This document shows positions 52,070 to 60,648 of a DNA stretch of 64,000 bases, one piece after another. Origin of the DNA: Mycobacterium ahvazicum (GTDB taxonomy: Bacteria > Actinomycetota > Actinomycetes > Mycobacteriales > Mycobacteriaceae); contig NZ_FXEG02000005.1 of the NCBI RefSeq assembly GCF_900176255.2, positions 372,001-436,000 of the forward strand, in the 5' to 3' direction. Made by a program: the position numbers and the translations under genes. Below the pieces are notes generated by a model. That model did no database searches and had not been told where the DNA came from. It was given only the letters and a program-made list of their open reading frames with translations. The stretch's first letter is position 1. Each line of letters starts with the position of its first letter.

Positions 52070-53748
52070 CCGAGCAGCCGCGCCAACAGCCGGCGTTTCG
52101 GCGCCGGTGGCGCGGTCGCCGCGGCAGCCAGCATGTCGGCGACGTCGGTGAATTTGTTGCGTGGGCGGCCGTCGTCAATGCCACGGGCGACCTCGGCGGC
52201 ATCGATTGCGGCCCATCCCGCGGAGTCGACGATGTCGGGCTGGCGGGCGCGCACCAGTCGCTGCAGCCCGTCGGCTCTGGTCACCGGGTCCGTCAGCGCG
52301 CCGGCGTTGTAATCGGCGACCAGCGCTTGGACGGTCTGCAACGAGCACGACTTGTTGGTGCCGATGAAACCGGTCGGGCCGCGCTTGATCCACCCGGCCA
52401 CGTAGGCCCCGGTCACCGACTGGCCGGACTCGGGATCAACCACACGACCGCCGTCGTTCGGAACAACCGCCGTCGACTCGTCGAACGGTAGACCGGGAAT
52501 CGGCTTGCCGCGGTAGCCAATCGACGTCAGCACCAGACCCGCATCGATCCGGTGCGTGTCTTCGGTGCCGGTGATCGAGAACTCCACCCCGGTGGCGCGC
52601 CGCTCACCCAGGACGCGCGAGGGCGTGAGCTGATAGGCCAGCCGGATACGCGGGCGGGGCCCGGGCTCTGACGCGTCGCCGAGCTTGCTCAAGTTCTCGA
52701 GCTTGTTTCGGGTCAACCGGTCCGAGGCGGTGGCGAGGTCGCGCGCCACCAGCTCGTGGTCGCCGGCATCGAGCACCACGTCGGATGTGCCGGTGAGCCC
52801 GATCAATTCGGGCAGGGTGAACGCCGAGTGGGCAGGCCCGCGCCGGGCGGCGATGACCACCTCGCGGACCGCCGAGTGGCGAAGCGCTTCGAGTGCACGG
52901 TCGCAGATGTCGGTCCGGGCCAACTCGTCCGGGTCGGTCGTAAGCACGCGGGCGACGTCGAGCGCGACGTTGCCGTTGCCGACAATCACCACGCGTTCAT
53001 GACTCAAATCGACTGGCAGATCAACGAAGTCGGGATGACCGTTGATCCACGCGACCAGCTCGGTGGCGGTTGCGGTGCCGGGCAGGCCCATGCCGTCGAT
53101 GTCGAGCCGCCGGTCGTCAGGCGCACCGACCGCGTAGAGCACGGCGTGGTGGTGCGCCAGCAACTCGGCGTGACTCAGGTGCTTGCCGACCTCGACGTTG
53201 AGATAGAACCGGAAGTGGCGATGGCTGCAGACCCGGTCGAAGAGCCGGGTGACCTTCTTGGTGGTCTGGTGATCGGGGGCGACCCCGGCGCGCACCAAAC
53301 CGTAAGGCGTGGGCAGCTTTTCGAAGACGTTGACCCGCACGCCGCGCTGGGTGAGCAGCTCGTCGGCGGCGTACATCGCCGCGGGACCGGACCCGACGAT
53401 CGCCACGGTCAACGGCCGGCGACGGGCGTGCACCTGTGCGGCCGGGATCACCGGCGCCAGCTTCGATGTCGGCGGCAGCTTCACGTCGGAGGGTCGCTCC
53501 GGGTAGAACGACGCGTTGATCTCGACGAACGGCAGCTGCTTGTCCTCCAGCCGACTGTCGGGCGCGATAGCGCCCACCGGGCAGGCGCTCACGCATGCCC
53601 CGCAGTCCACACAGGCGACCGGATCGATGTAGAGCATCTCGGTCGTCGCGAAGTCTGGCTCGTCCGGCGACGGGTGGATGCAATTCACCGGACAGGCGAA
53701 GACGCAGGACCCGTCGTTACAGCACGACTGGGTAATAACGTGCGGCAT
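52066..53748 (-). CDS. fprB: Ferredoxin/ferredoxin-NADP reductase FprB
   Basis: 560-residue fusion. An N-terminal two-cluster ferredoxin has CCNDGSCVFACPVNC and CVDCGACVSACPVG (residues about 9-57), and an adrenodoxin-reductase-type FAD/NADP domain follows from about 108 (VAIVGSGPAAMYAADELL, VIVGNGNVALDVARVL, GYVAGWIKRGPTGFIG). It passes electrons between NADPH and iron-sulfur partners. It is 16 bp downstream of the diiron oxygenase gene on the same strand, so it may supply that enzyme's electrons. Confidence 0.96.
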   Translation of the reverse strand: MPHVITQSCCNDGSCVFACPVNCIHPSPDEPDFATTEMLYIDPVACVDCGACVSACPVGAIAPDSRLEDKQLPFVEINASFYPERPSDVKLPPTSKLAPVIPAAQVHARRRPLTVAIVGSGPAAMYAADELLTQRGVRVNVFEKLPTPYGLVRAGVAPDHQTTKKVTRLFDRVCSHRHFRFYLNVEVGKHLSHAELLAHHHAVLYAVGAPDDRRLDIDGMGLPGTATATELVAWINGHPDFVDLPVDLSHERVVIVGNGNVALDVARVLTTDPDELARTDICDRALEALRHSAVREVVIAARRGPAHSAFTLPELIGLTGTSDVVLDAGDHELVARDLATASDRLTRNKLENLSKLGDASEPGPRPRIRLAYQLTPSRVLGERRATGVEFSITGTEDTHRIDAGLVLTSIGYRGKPIPGLPFDESTAVVPNDGGRVVDPESGQSVTGAYVAGWIKRGPTGFIGTNKSCSLQTVQALVADYNAGALTDPVTRADGLQRLVRARQPDIVDSAGWAAIDAAEVARGIDDGRPRNKFTDVADMLAAAATAPPAPKRRLLARLLG

Positions 53749-53764
53749 AGACGAACTCGCAGTG

Positions 53765-54790
53765 CTATGCGGCCGGCACAGCGGCCAGGTGCTGGCGCTG
53801 CGGCTCGCTGCGGTAGCGCGACGGCTTGCCGTTGATCTTGCAGATCCGCCACATCAGCCGCGCGGACCGATTCTCCATCAGGCCGGTGTCGTAGGCCAGC
53901 ATGCGCACATCGCCGAACATGTCGGACAGCCACTTACGCGATTCCGGCGACCGGAAGAACAGTTCCTTCTTGACCTCGCGCGGGATGTCGAACTCGCGCC
54001 AGAAAGCTTTGGGCGGCACCACGATTGCCCGGCACAATATCTTCATGGTCAGCGGCAGGTACAGCGCCGTCCAGAATCGTTGCCTCTTGGTCAACTCCGG
54101 CAGCCGCTTACGCAGGAATTCGTGCGCGAACGAAATGTGCCGCGCTTCCTCGGCCACGTGAATCGCCATCACCCGTTCCATGATCGGATGCAGCGACTTG
54201 CCTTCACGCAGAACGTTTTTCTGCGTGTGATCGATGGGCTCCTCACCGGCCAGCACACCGATGAAGAACGCCACCGGCAGCGGCCCCGCCACCAACGGAA
54301 CCAACGGCGAGAGCCATTTCAGCGTGCGCGGCATGCCCGGGACGTCGGCACCGATGCGGTTGACCATCTCCTGGAACATCATCGTGTGGTTGCATTCTTC
54401 AACCGATTCGTGCAAGCAGTACCGGTATTCGGGAGACCCGTTCGGCACCCAGAACGTGTAGTTCATCAGGCCACGGATCAGGATCGACTCGAAGTGCAGA
54501 CCCACCTTGGCCACATTCGCCTGACGCCACATGCCGATCTTGATCTGGCGCTCTTGCGATTGGGCCTGATACCAGGGATGGCGACCCAGCGGGTCGGTCG
54601 CCGGCAGGATCCACCGCGGATCGTTCTCGGTGACGGCGAATTCGGGCGACTCCCAGTCGATGTCGGTGTACGGGTTGAAGTTCCGCCGCACCGACCCCTC
54701 AGACAGTGTGGCGAGCATCTTGACGTAGTCAGCGTCGTCGCGCACTTCCATCCTCTTGCGCCAACGCCGGACCGTTCGCGTTCTAGCCAT
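53765..54790 (-). CDS. AurF-like diiron oxygenase (Rv0885 type)
   Basis: 341-residue helical protein with the diiron ligand motifs HFES, ESVEECNHTMMF and AIHVAEEARHISFAHEF, which are those of AurF-type N-oxygenases and related diiron monooxygenases. The substrate is unknown. ATG 54790 is chosen over TTG 54796 since GGGGAGG lies 7-8 bp before it. It is first in an operon with fprB, and a perfect 7-bp inverted repeat lies 35 bp upstream, suggesting an inducible system. Confidence 0.88.
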   Translation of the reverse strand: MARTRTVRRWRKRMEVRDDADYVKMLATLSEGSVRRNFNPYTDIDWESPEFAVTENDPRWILPATDPLGRHPWYQAQSQERQIKIGMWRQANVAKVGLHFESILIRGLMNYTFWVPNGSPEYRYCLHESVEECNHTMMFQEMVNRIGADVPGMPRTLKWLSPLVPLVAGPLPVAFFIGVLAGEEPIDHTQKNVLREGKSLHPIMERVMAIHVAEEARHISFAHEFLRKRLPELTKRQRFWTALYLPLTMKILCRAIVVPPKAFWREFDIPREVKKELFFRSPESRKWLSDMFGDVRMLAYDTGLMENRSARLMWRICKINGKPSRYRSEPQRQHLAAVPAA

Positions 54791-54824
54791 ACCCAAGCCT
54801 CCCCAGCGAGGTTTACATTCGGCC

Positions 54825-54844
54825 GTACTGTGTCCAAACAGTAC
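54825..54844. promoter_or_regulatory. Inverted repeat GTACTGT-N6-ACAGTAC upstream of the diiron oxygenase
   Basis: Perfect 7-bp arms with a 6-bp spacer, 35-54 bp before the oxygenase start. The shape is typical of TetR-family operators. No TetR gene is adjacent, so a distant regulator is implied. Confidence 0.6.
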
Positions 54845-55022
54845 CGCAGGTACCGGGAACTTTCTAGAGCCCGGACGGCCACTGTTGCCTGACCGGTGGT
54901 CACCGACTTCGTGTGGTATGGCTCACACTCAGCGGCGCTATCCTCGATGTGTAGCCGTCGGCGGAACAGAACAAACAGCCCGCCCCAGCACCGTCCCGGG
55001 TCGGCTCACTACCCTGATGAGC

Positions 55023-56141
55023 ATGGCTGACCAGCTCCAGATCCCCGCTGACCTCAAACCCCGCGACGGCCGCTTCGGCTGCGGCCCCTCCAAGGTCCGA
55101 CCCGAACAATTGCAGGCGCTGACCACCACCGCAGCCGCGCTGTTCGGCACCTCGCACCGGCAGGCGCCGGTCAAGAATTTGGTGGGCCGGGTGCGCAAAG
55201 GGGTGTCGGAGCTGTTTTCCGTACCCGACGGGTACGAGGTCATCTTGGGCAACGGGGGCGCGACCGCGTTCTGGGATTCGGCCGCGTTCGGGCTGATCGA
55301 CAAGCGCTCGCTGCACCTGACCTACGGCGAGTTCAGCTCGAAATTCGCGTCCTGCGTCGCCAAGAACCCGTTCGTCGGGGATCCGATCGTCATCAAGGCC
55401 GACGCCGGAAGTGCACCCGAGCCGCAAACCGACCCGTCGGTTGACCTGATCGCGTGGGCGCACAACGAGACGTCGACCGGGGTCGCGGTCCCGATCAAGC
55501 GTCCGGCCGGATCGGGCGACGCACTCGTCGCGATCGATGCGACGTCCGGGGCCGGCGGCCTGCCGGTCGACATCACCGACACCGATGCTTATTACTTCTC
55601 GCCGCAGAAGAATTTCGCCAGTGACGGCGGACTGTGGCTGGCGATCATGAGCCCCGCCGCGCTGGCCCGGGTCGAGGCCATCGCCGGGACCGGTCGCTGG
55701 GTCCCCGACTTCCTGTCGCTGCCGATCGCGATCGAGAACAGCTTGAAGGACCAGACGTACAACACCCCGGCGATCGGCACGCTCGCGCTGATGGCCGAGC
55801 AGCTCGACTGGCTGCTGGGCAACGGCGGACTGGACTGGGCGGTCAAGCGCACGGCGGACTCGTCGCAGCGGCTGTACTCGTGGGCGCAGGAGCGGCCGTA
55901 CACCACGCCTTTCGTCAGCGACCCGGCGCTGCGCTCCCAGGTGGTGGGCACGATCGACTTCGTCGACGACGTCGACGCCGCGGCGGTCGCCAAGATATTG
56001 CGGGCGAACGGGATCGTCGACACCGAGCCGTACCGCAAGCTCGGCCGCAACCAGTTGAGGATCGCGATGTTCCCCGCGGTCGACCCCGATGACGTCAGCG
56101 CGCTGACGCAGTGCGTCGACTGGGTCGTCGAGCGGCTTTAG
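55023..56141 (+). CDS. serC: Phosphoserine aminotransferase SerC
   Basis: 372-residue PLP-dependent class V aminotransferase of serine (and PLP) biosynthesis, converting 3-phosphohydroxypyruvate and glutamate to phosphoserine. It is close to M. tuberculosis SerC throughout (FGCGPSKVRPEQLQAL, LFGTSHRQAPVKNLVG, AIDATSGAGGLPVDI). The PLP lysine is in FSPQKNFASDGG. ATG 55023 (MADQL) matches M. tuberculosis; an ATG at 55017 adds two residues. sepH follows. Confidence 0.97.
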   Translation: MADQLQIPADLKPRDGRFGCGPSKVRPEQLQALTTTAAALFGTSHRQAPVKNLVGRVRKGVSELFSVPDGYEVILGNGGATAFWDSAAFGLIDKRSLHLTYGEFSSKFASCVAKNPFVGDPIVIKADAGSAPEPQTDPSVDLIAWAHNETSTGVAVPIKRPAGSGDALVAIDATSGAGGLPVDITDTDAYYFSPQKNFASDGGLWLAIMSPAALARVEAIAGTGRWVPDFLSLPIAIENSLKDQTYNTPAIGTLALMAEQLDWLLGNGGLDWAVKRTADSSQRLYSWAQERPYTTPFVSDPALRSQVVGTIDFVDDVDAAAVAKILRANGIVDTEPYRKLGRNQLRIAMFPAVDPDDVSALTQCVDWVVERL

Positions 56142-56282
56142 CCATCGGGCCCTCCGGCCATCGGCGCGCAAACCGCCCAGCGTGTCAGCACAGGTTGTGG
56201 GCGTTAGCTGGACTAGAGTGCGGCACAGTGACGGGTCCGGAGAAATTGAAGCTGACCTGCACAAAGCCTGCGAGGAGAAGCC

Positions 56283-57038
56283 ATGCGGGAACTCAAAATG
56301 GTCGGGCTGGACGCCGACAGCAAATACGTCATCTGCGAGGGCGATGGCCCGGAAGAGCGATTCAAGCTGGCGGCCGACGATCGACTGCGTGACCTGCTGC
56401 GTGGCGAAGTGACGCCGCCGGAGCAACCACACCTCGACATGGAAGTCACCAACATGCTGAGCCCCAAGGAGATTCAGGCCAAGATCCGCGCAGGCGCCTC
56501 GGTCGAGCAGGTGGCCGCGGCATCGGGCTCTGACCTCTCGCGGGTTCGCCGGTTCGCCCACCCGGTGTTGCTGGAGCGCTACCGCGCCGCCGAGCTGGCA
56601 ACCGCCGCGCATCCGATGCTGGCCGATGGCCCCGCGGTGATGACCCTGCTGGAGACCGTCAGCGCCGCGATGGTCACCCGTGGCTTGGACCCCAGCGGAC
56701 TCAGTTGGGACGCCTGGCGCAACGAGGACAACCGCTGGACCGTGCAGCTGGCCTGGAAGGTCGGTCGCTCCGACAACCTTGCGCATTTCTTCTTCGTTCC
56801 GGGCGCCCACGGCGGCACCGTCACCGCGGTCGACGACGCGGCCAGTGAGCTGATCGACCCGGACTTCGAGCGTCCGCTGCGCCCGCTGGCCCGGGTGGCC
56901 CATGTCGAATTCGAAGAACCGGAGCCGGTGGCACCCGCTCCCACCCCGGATCCGCCGGTGCACAGCCGCCGCGGCAAGCCGGTCATTCCGGCGTGGGAAG
57001 ACGTGTTGCTCGGCGTGCGCTCGGGCGGACAGCGCTAG
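56283..57038 (+). CDS. sepH: Septation protein SepH (DUF3071)
   Basis: 251 residues. The N-terminal DUF3071 domain (about 1-170; KMVGLDADSKYVICEGDGPE) includes a helix-turn-helix-like segment (IQAKIRAGASVEQVAAASG, SDLSRVRRFAHPVLLERYR). The rest is acidic/Pro-rich with a conserved C-terminal GKPVIPAWEDVLLGVRS. SepH binds FtsZ and promotes its assembly in actinobacteria. GAGGAG precedes ATG 56283. It ends exactly where the convergent small membrane gene ends. Confidence 0.92.
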   Translation: MRELKMVGLDADSKYVICEGDGPEERFKLAADDRLRDLLRGEVTPPEQPHLDMEVTNMLSPKEIQAKIRAGASVEQVAAASGSDLSRVRRFAHPVLLERYRAAELATAAHPMLADGPAVMTLLETVSAAMVTRGLDPSGLSWDAWRNEDNRWTVQLAWKVGRSDNLAHFFFVPGAHGGTVTAVDDAASELIDPDFERPLRPLARVAHVEFEEPEPVAPAPTPDPPVHSRRGKPVIPAWEDVLLGVRSGGQR

Positions 57039-57326
57039 CTACGACAGCGTGAGCGCGAGGAGCGCCAGCCACGCGATCGTCACGCCCACTCCCGCGCCCA
57101 GCACAAACCAGCGCAGCACCGGGGTGCGCCGCCACCCCCACAGCGTCGGCGCCAGGCCTCCGGCAGCCACCACGTTGAGCCCGACGGCCAACAGGGGATG
57201 CACCCGGACCAGCCCGAGACTGAGCACCACGATCGCGGCACCGGTCACCGCGGCGACAAAACCCGCGACCGTCAAACCCGTTGCCCAGGGCACAGACTGG
57301 GCGGGCGGGCCGAGTTTGTCGCTCAC
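57039..57326 (-). CDS. Small three-helix membrane protein (Rv0882 type)
   Basis: 95 residues with three hydrophobic segments (about 13-34, 42-62 and 70-94). DUF2537-like in appearance; no function is known. It matches Rv0882 in place and size and converges with sepH (0-bp gap). The rRNA/tRNA methyltransferase gene is on the same strand but downstream. Confidence 0.8.
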   Translation of the reverse strand: MSDKLGPPAQSVPWATGLTVAGFVAAVTGAAIVVLSLGLVRVHPLLAVGLNVVAAGGLAPTLWGWRRTPVLRWFVLGAGVGVTIAWLALLALTLS

Positions 57327-57384
57327 GCGCCGAGCCTAACCTGATTGCCCGGTTCCTCCTCCGGCCGCGTCGCGGCCCGCATCG

Positions 57385-58203
57385 TCACCGGGCGACCCGC
57401 TCGTAGAACGCCAACGCCGCGGCGGTCGCGACGTTGAGCGAGTCGGTACCGCGCGACATCGGGATGCGCACCCGCACGTCACTGATCCGCAGCGTGGCCG
57501 GGGTCAGGCCCGGGCCCTCGGCGCCGACCAGCACCGCGATCCGGTCATCGCGTGCGGCCGCCATCGCCTCGGCCAGCGAGCACGCCCCGGCGTCGGGGGT
57601 CATCGCCAGCAGCCGGAATCCCTGTTCCTTGAGCATCCCGAGATCGCCGGGCCAATTCGCCGAGCGCGCATACGGCACCAGCAGCGCATGTCCCATCGAC
57701 ACCCGCACGGCGCGACGGTAGAGCGGGTCGGCGCAGCCGCTGCCGAACATCACCGCGTCCACCCCCAGCCCCGCTGCGTTGCGGAAGATCGAGCCCAGGT
57801 TCTCGTGGTCGTTGACCCCTTCGAGCACGGCGATCGTCCGCGCGCCCTCGACGAGTTGCGCAACGCTCGGCTCGGGCACCCGTCGCGCGGCGGCCAGCAC
57901 ACCGCGGTTGAGGTGGAAGCCGACCACCTGGGCCATGACCTCCGCGGACGTGCGGTAATACGGCGCACCGACTCCGGGCAGGTCGCCTTTGAGTTCGTCG
58001 AGCCGGCGCCCAGTGCCGAGCAGTGCGTGCGGGGTGAACCGCGACGCCAGCATGCGCTGCACGACCAGCACTCCCTCGGCGATCACCAGCCCTTTGCCGG
58101 TCGGCAGGTCCGGGCGGCGGTCGATGCTGTTGAGGTCGCGGAAATCGTCGAGCCGTGGGTCGTCGGGATCGTTGACGTCCTGGACATCCAGGCGCGGGCT
58201 CAC
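57385..58203 (-). CDS. TrmH/SpoU-family RNA 2'-O-methyltransferase (Rv0881 type)
   Basis: 272-residue SPOUT methyltransferase with an N-terminal L30e-like substrate-binding domain and the knotted C-terminal domain: IAVLEGVNDHENLGSIFRNA (motif 1, Asn/Arg), VLVGAEGPGLT (motif 2) and IPMSRGTDSLNVATAAALAF (motif 3). It should methylate ribose in rRNA or tRNA; the site is unknown. The GTG start overlaps the stop of the MarR gene (GTGA), indicating coupled translation. Confidence 0.93.
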   Translation of the reverse strand: MSPRLDVQDVNDPDDPRLDDFRDLNSIDRRPDLPTGKGLVIAEGVLVVQRMLASRFTPHALLGTGRRLDELKGDLPGVGAPYYRTSAEVMAQVVGFHLNRGVLAAARRVPEPSVAQLVEGARTIAVLEGVNDHENLGSIFRNAAGLGVDAVMFGSGCADPLYRRAVRVSMGHALLVPYARSANWPGDLGMLKEQGFRLLAMTPDAGACSLAEAMAAARDDRIAVLVGAEGPGLTPATLRISDVRVRIPMSRGTDSLNVATAAALAFYERVAR

Positions 58204-58631
58204 GGGCTTTCGTCGACGAGCGCCAACATCAAGTCGGCCGCCTCGCGAAGGGTGGCGCGTTTGCCGCTGTCCATCGTCGCCAGTTGCTCGGCCAGCCACT
58301 CCTGGCGGGCGCGTCGGGCGGCCTTGACCAATTCGGCGCCGGACTCGGAGACCGAGACCAGAACCTGCCGGCCGTCGACGGGGTGCGGCGTGCGGTCCAC
58401 GAAGCCCTCGTCGGCGAGCGACGCGATCACCCGGGTCATCGACGGGGGCCGGACGCGTTCGCGAATCGCCAAGGCGCCGGGCGTCATCGCACCCTCGTTG
58501 GCCAGGGTCGTCAATGCCGACAGCTGAGAAAGCGACACCGGAGAGGACGGATTCCGGAACCGCAGTTGGCGCGCCAACCGCATAACCGCCAACGACAGGT
58601 CGGCCGCCAGCCGCGCATCGCTGTCAGGCAT
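58200..58631 (-). CDS. MarR-family transcriptional regulator (Rv0880 type)
   Basis: 143-residue winged helix-turn-helix regulator: SQLSALTTLANEGAMTPGAL, AIRERVRPPSMTRVIASLAD and the wing DRTPHPVDGRQVLVSVS. Its M. tuberculosis counterpart Rv0880 has been described as a MarR regulator responding to lysosome-like conditions. It is translationally coupled to the downstream methyltransferase gene and diverges from the DUF2530 gene. Confidence 0.92.
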   Translation of the reverse strand: MPDSDARLAADLSLAVMRLARQLRFRNPSSPVSLSQLSALTTLANEGAMTPGALAIRERVRPPSMTRVIASLADEGFVDRTPHPVDGRQVLVSVSESGAELVKAARRARQEWLAEQLATMDSGKRATLREAADLMLALVDESP

Positions 58632-58762
58632 GGCGCGAGGTTACATCGGAACCCGAGAGTTCGGGCTGAGAAACGTCGAACGGTCGCCTATCGCGCATTC
58701 GCTGGGACAGACAGCGACGCCCACGCCGCGGTGGCCCCCGCTGCGGGGTTAGATTGATCGCG

Positions 58763-59038
58763 ATGAGCGCCGAACCTGGCCGGAGTCCCGAGCCGCCACC
58801 GCTGCCATCCGGGCTGCTGCGAGTGTGGCCGTTCATCACGATCGGCGCCGTGGGCTGGCTGATCGCCGTGGCCGCCGCGTTTCTCGTTCCCTCGCTCGAG
58901 AGTTGGCGTCCGGTGGCGCTGGCCGGGCTGGGAACCGGCGCGGTGGGTACGACCATCTTCTTACTGCAGCTCGCCGGGGCCCGTCGTGGCGAGCGAGGCG
59001 CCCAGACAGGCCTGGAAACCTTTCTCGACCCTAAATAG
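58763..59038 (+). CDS. DUF2530 membrane protein (Rv0879c type)
   Basis: 91 residues with two helices (about 23-43 and 52-70) linked by a short loop (ESWRP), and a conserved end ARRGERGAQTGLETFLD-like. This is the actinobacterial DUF2530 family with unknown function. ATG 58763 is 131 bp from the divergent MarR start. The SRPBCC gene begins 19 bp downstream. Confidence 0.85.
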   Translation: MSAEPGRSPEPPPLPSGLLRVWPFITIGAVGWLIAVAAAFLVPSLESWRPVALAGLGTGAVGTTIFLLQLAGARRGERGAQTGLETFLDPK

Positions 59039-59057
59039 CTTCAGCCGGGAGGAAGCG

Positions 59058-59513
59058 ATGGTAGCCCCGCTACTGCAGGCGCAGATCGACATCGACGCGC
59101 CGGCCGCGAAAGTCTGGGCCTTGATCTCCGACTTCCGCCGCATGCCGGAGTGGAGTCCGCAGTGTCGCTGGATGAAGGCGTTCGGACCACTGCGTCCGGG
59201 CACCCGCACGCTGAACCTCAACCGGCGCCTGGGCCTGCTCTGGCCCACCACGGCCACGGTCGTCGAGGTCATTCCGGAGCAGAAGCTGGCTTTCCGGGTC
59301 GACACAAACCGGACGATCTGGAGCTATGAACTCGAGCCCAACGGCGACGGCACCCGGGTCGTCGAAAGTCGGCATGCCGAAAACGGCCTCAGTGCGTACG
59401 CGAGCCTGTCGATCAACGCGTTCCTGGGCGGGACAGCGAACTTCGAACGCGAATTGGTCGAGGGTATGAACGCCTCGCTGGCGAGAATCAAGGCCGCGGC
59501 CGAGAAAAGCTAG
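59058..59513 (+). CDS. SRPBCC (polyketide cyclase-like) family protein
   Basis: 151 residues with a START/SRPBCC fold (IDAPAAKVWALISDFRRMPE, WSPQCRW, a beta-rich middle, C-terminal helix VEGMNASLARIKAAAEK). The family binds hydrophobic ligands; no catalytic set is evident. GGGAGGAAG precedes ATG 59058. It is probably co-transcribed with the DUF2530 gene, and its stop overlaps the convergent DUF3027 stop. Confidence 0.85.
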   Translation: MVAPLLQAQIDIDAPAAKVWALISDFRRMPEWSPQCRWMKAFGPLRPGTRTLNLNRRLGLLWPTTATVVEVIPEQKLAFRVDTNRTIWSYELEPNGDGTRVVESRHAENGLSAYASLSINAFLGGTANFERELVEGMNASLARIKAAAEKS

Positions 59514-60547
59514 TCGAGTGAATCCGTCGCGGATTCCGAAGCGGCATCCGGTGACTCGGCTGTCCCGGAGGCCTGCGGCGAATCCGACGATTCGGCCGTT
59601 TCCGCCACGGCCTCCGGCGTTTCGGTCACGGCCTCCGGCGTTTCGGTCACGGCCTCGGCCGGTTCGTCCGGCGACTCCGGCGTTTCGGCCACGGCCTCGG
59701 GCGATTCGTCGGGCGGCTCGGACACCACGGCCGGCGCCTCGGGCGGGGCCGGCGGAGGCGCCATGATGTCAAGGACACCGTCGTCGTAGGGCTCGTACGC
59801 CGGCGAACCGCTGCCCGCCGGTGGCGGTGTGTCGGAATGTGCGCCGCAGCCGTACTGCTTGTCGACGATGTGCCCGTCCGCGGACAGCTCGTTGCCGCAG
59901 ACGCCGAACATCGCGCCCAGCGATCCCGCCAGCGGCAGGAAGAAGCCGCAGTCGCGGCACACCCGTTTGGTGGACCGCGCCATCGCCGCGTCGGGGCCGT
60001 AGTCACCGGTGTGCCAGCGCTCGGCGGCGTCGGCCCGGCCCCACAGACTCATCACCCAACGCCGGCCCAGCCCGACTTCGGCGGCGGTCTCGTCGACCTG
60101 CGGGTCACCACTGGACATGAAGCCGGGAACCAGCCGCTCGTCGTTCGCCGCCGGCGGCAGCAGATCGCCGGGGCTCAGATCCCCCTGGCGCACCCGCTGG
60201 TCCCAGGGCACCCAATTGGGCGCCAGCAGCGACGTCGGCCCGGGGACCAGCACGACCTCGCTGATCGTGGCCTGGTCGGCGCCGGGGTAGGCAGCGACGA
60301 CGGCGGCCCACTGCCAACCGGTGTAACCGGGCAGGTGAGCCAGGAACCGGTGCGTGGCGGCGTTCGGGTCTTCGAAGCTGACGCCCAGATAATCCCCGAC
60401 CGCGTCGGGTCCGCTGAACTCCTCGACGGCCGCCCTGGCCTGGTCGACCGCACGCGTGAGCACCGCCGTCAACTCTGCCGGCCAGTCGGCCACGGTTGCC
60501 ACGGCGGATTCCTCGATGGGTCCGGTCACGCTGTCTTCTCCATGCAT
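59510..60547 (-). CDS. DUF3027 protein with Cys-rich site and acidic repeat tail (Rv0877 type)
   Basis: 345 residues against about 262 in Rv0877. The DUF3027 core (about 20-260) includes GYTGWQWAAVVAAYPGAD, VPWDQRV and a Cys cluster (CRDCGFFLPLAG, MFGVCGNELS, KQYGCGAHS) likely to bind zinc. The last 75 residues are an acidic Glu/Thr/Pro/Ala repeat built on EAVTETP, encoded by 21-bp repeats. The function is unknown. Start ATG 60547 or the GTG at 60529. Confidence 0.85.
   Translation of the reverse strand: MHGEDSVTGPIEESAVATVADWPAELTAVLTRAVDQARAAVEEFSGPDAVGDYLGVSFEDPNAATHRFLAHLPGYTGWQWAAVVAAYPGADQATISEVVLVPGPTSLLAPNWVPWDQRVRQGDLSPGDLLPPAANDERLVPGFMSSGDPQVDETAAEVGLGRRWVMSLWGRADAAERWHTGDYGPDAAMARSTKRVCRDCGFFLPLAGSLGAMFGVCGNELSADGHIVDKQYGCGAHSDTPPPAGSGSPAYEPYDDGVLDIMAPPPAPPEAPAVVSEPPDESPEAVAETPESPDEPAEAVTETPEAVTETPEAVAETAESSDSPQASGTAESPDAASESATDSLD
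59606..59647. repeat. Tandem 21-bp repeat in the DUF3027 gene
   Basis: Two perfect copies of a 21-bp unit (59606-59626, 59627-59647) and a partial third encode the TETPEAV repeat in the protein tail. Degenerate copies continue to about 59700. The frame is preserved, so copy number may vary between strains. Confidence 0.8.
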
Positions 60548-60564
60548 CGCGTCTCCAATAGTAG

Positions 60565-60634
60565 GTTGGCGAGCCGCACCCGGTTGCCCCTCGGTCTAAG
60601 TTGGCGAGCCACGCCCGGTTGCCCCCCGGTATAG
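60565..60634. repeat. 35-bp tandem duplication in the DUF3027/MFS divergent promoter region
   Basis: Two adjacent copies (60565-60599 and 60600-60634) beginning GTTGGCGAGCC and sharing CCCGGTTGCCCC-CGGT-TA. About 30 of 35 positions agree. It lies between the DUF3027 and MFS starts and would double any regulator site in the unit. Confidence 0.75.
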
Positions 60635-60648
60635 GACAGAATTGATTT

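Noticed and set aside
54900..56963. 687-codon leftward frame
   Set aside because: Antisense to serC and sepH, both with convincing families.
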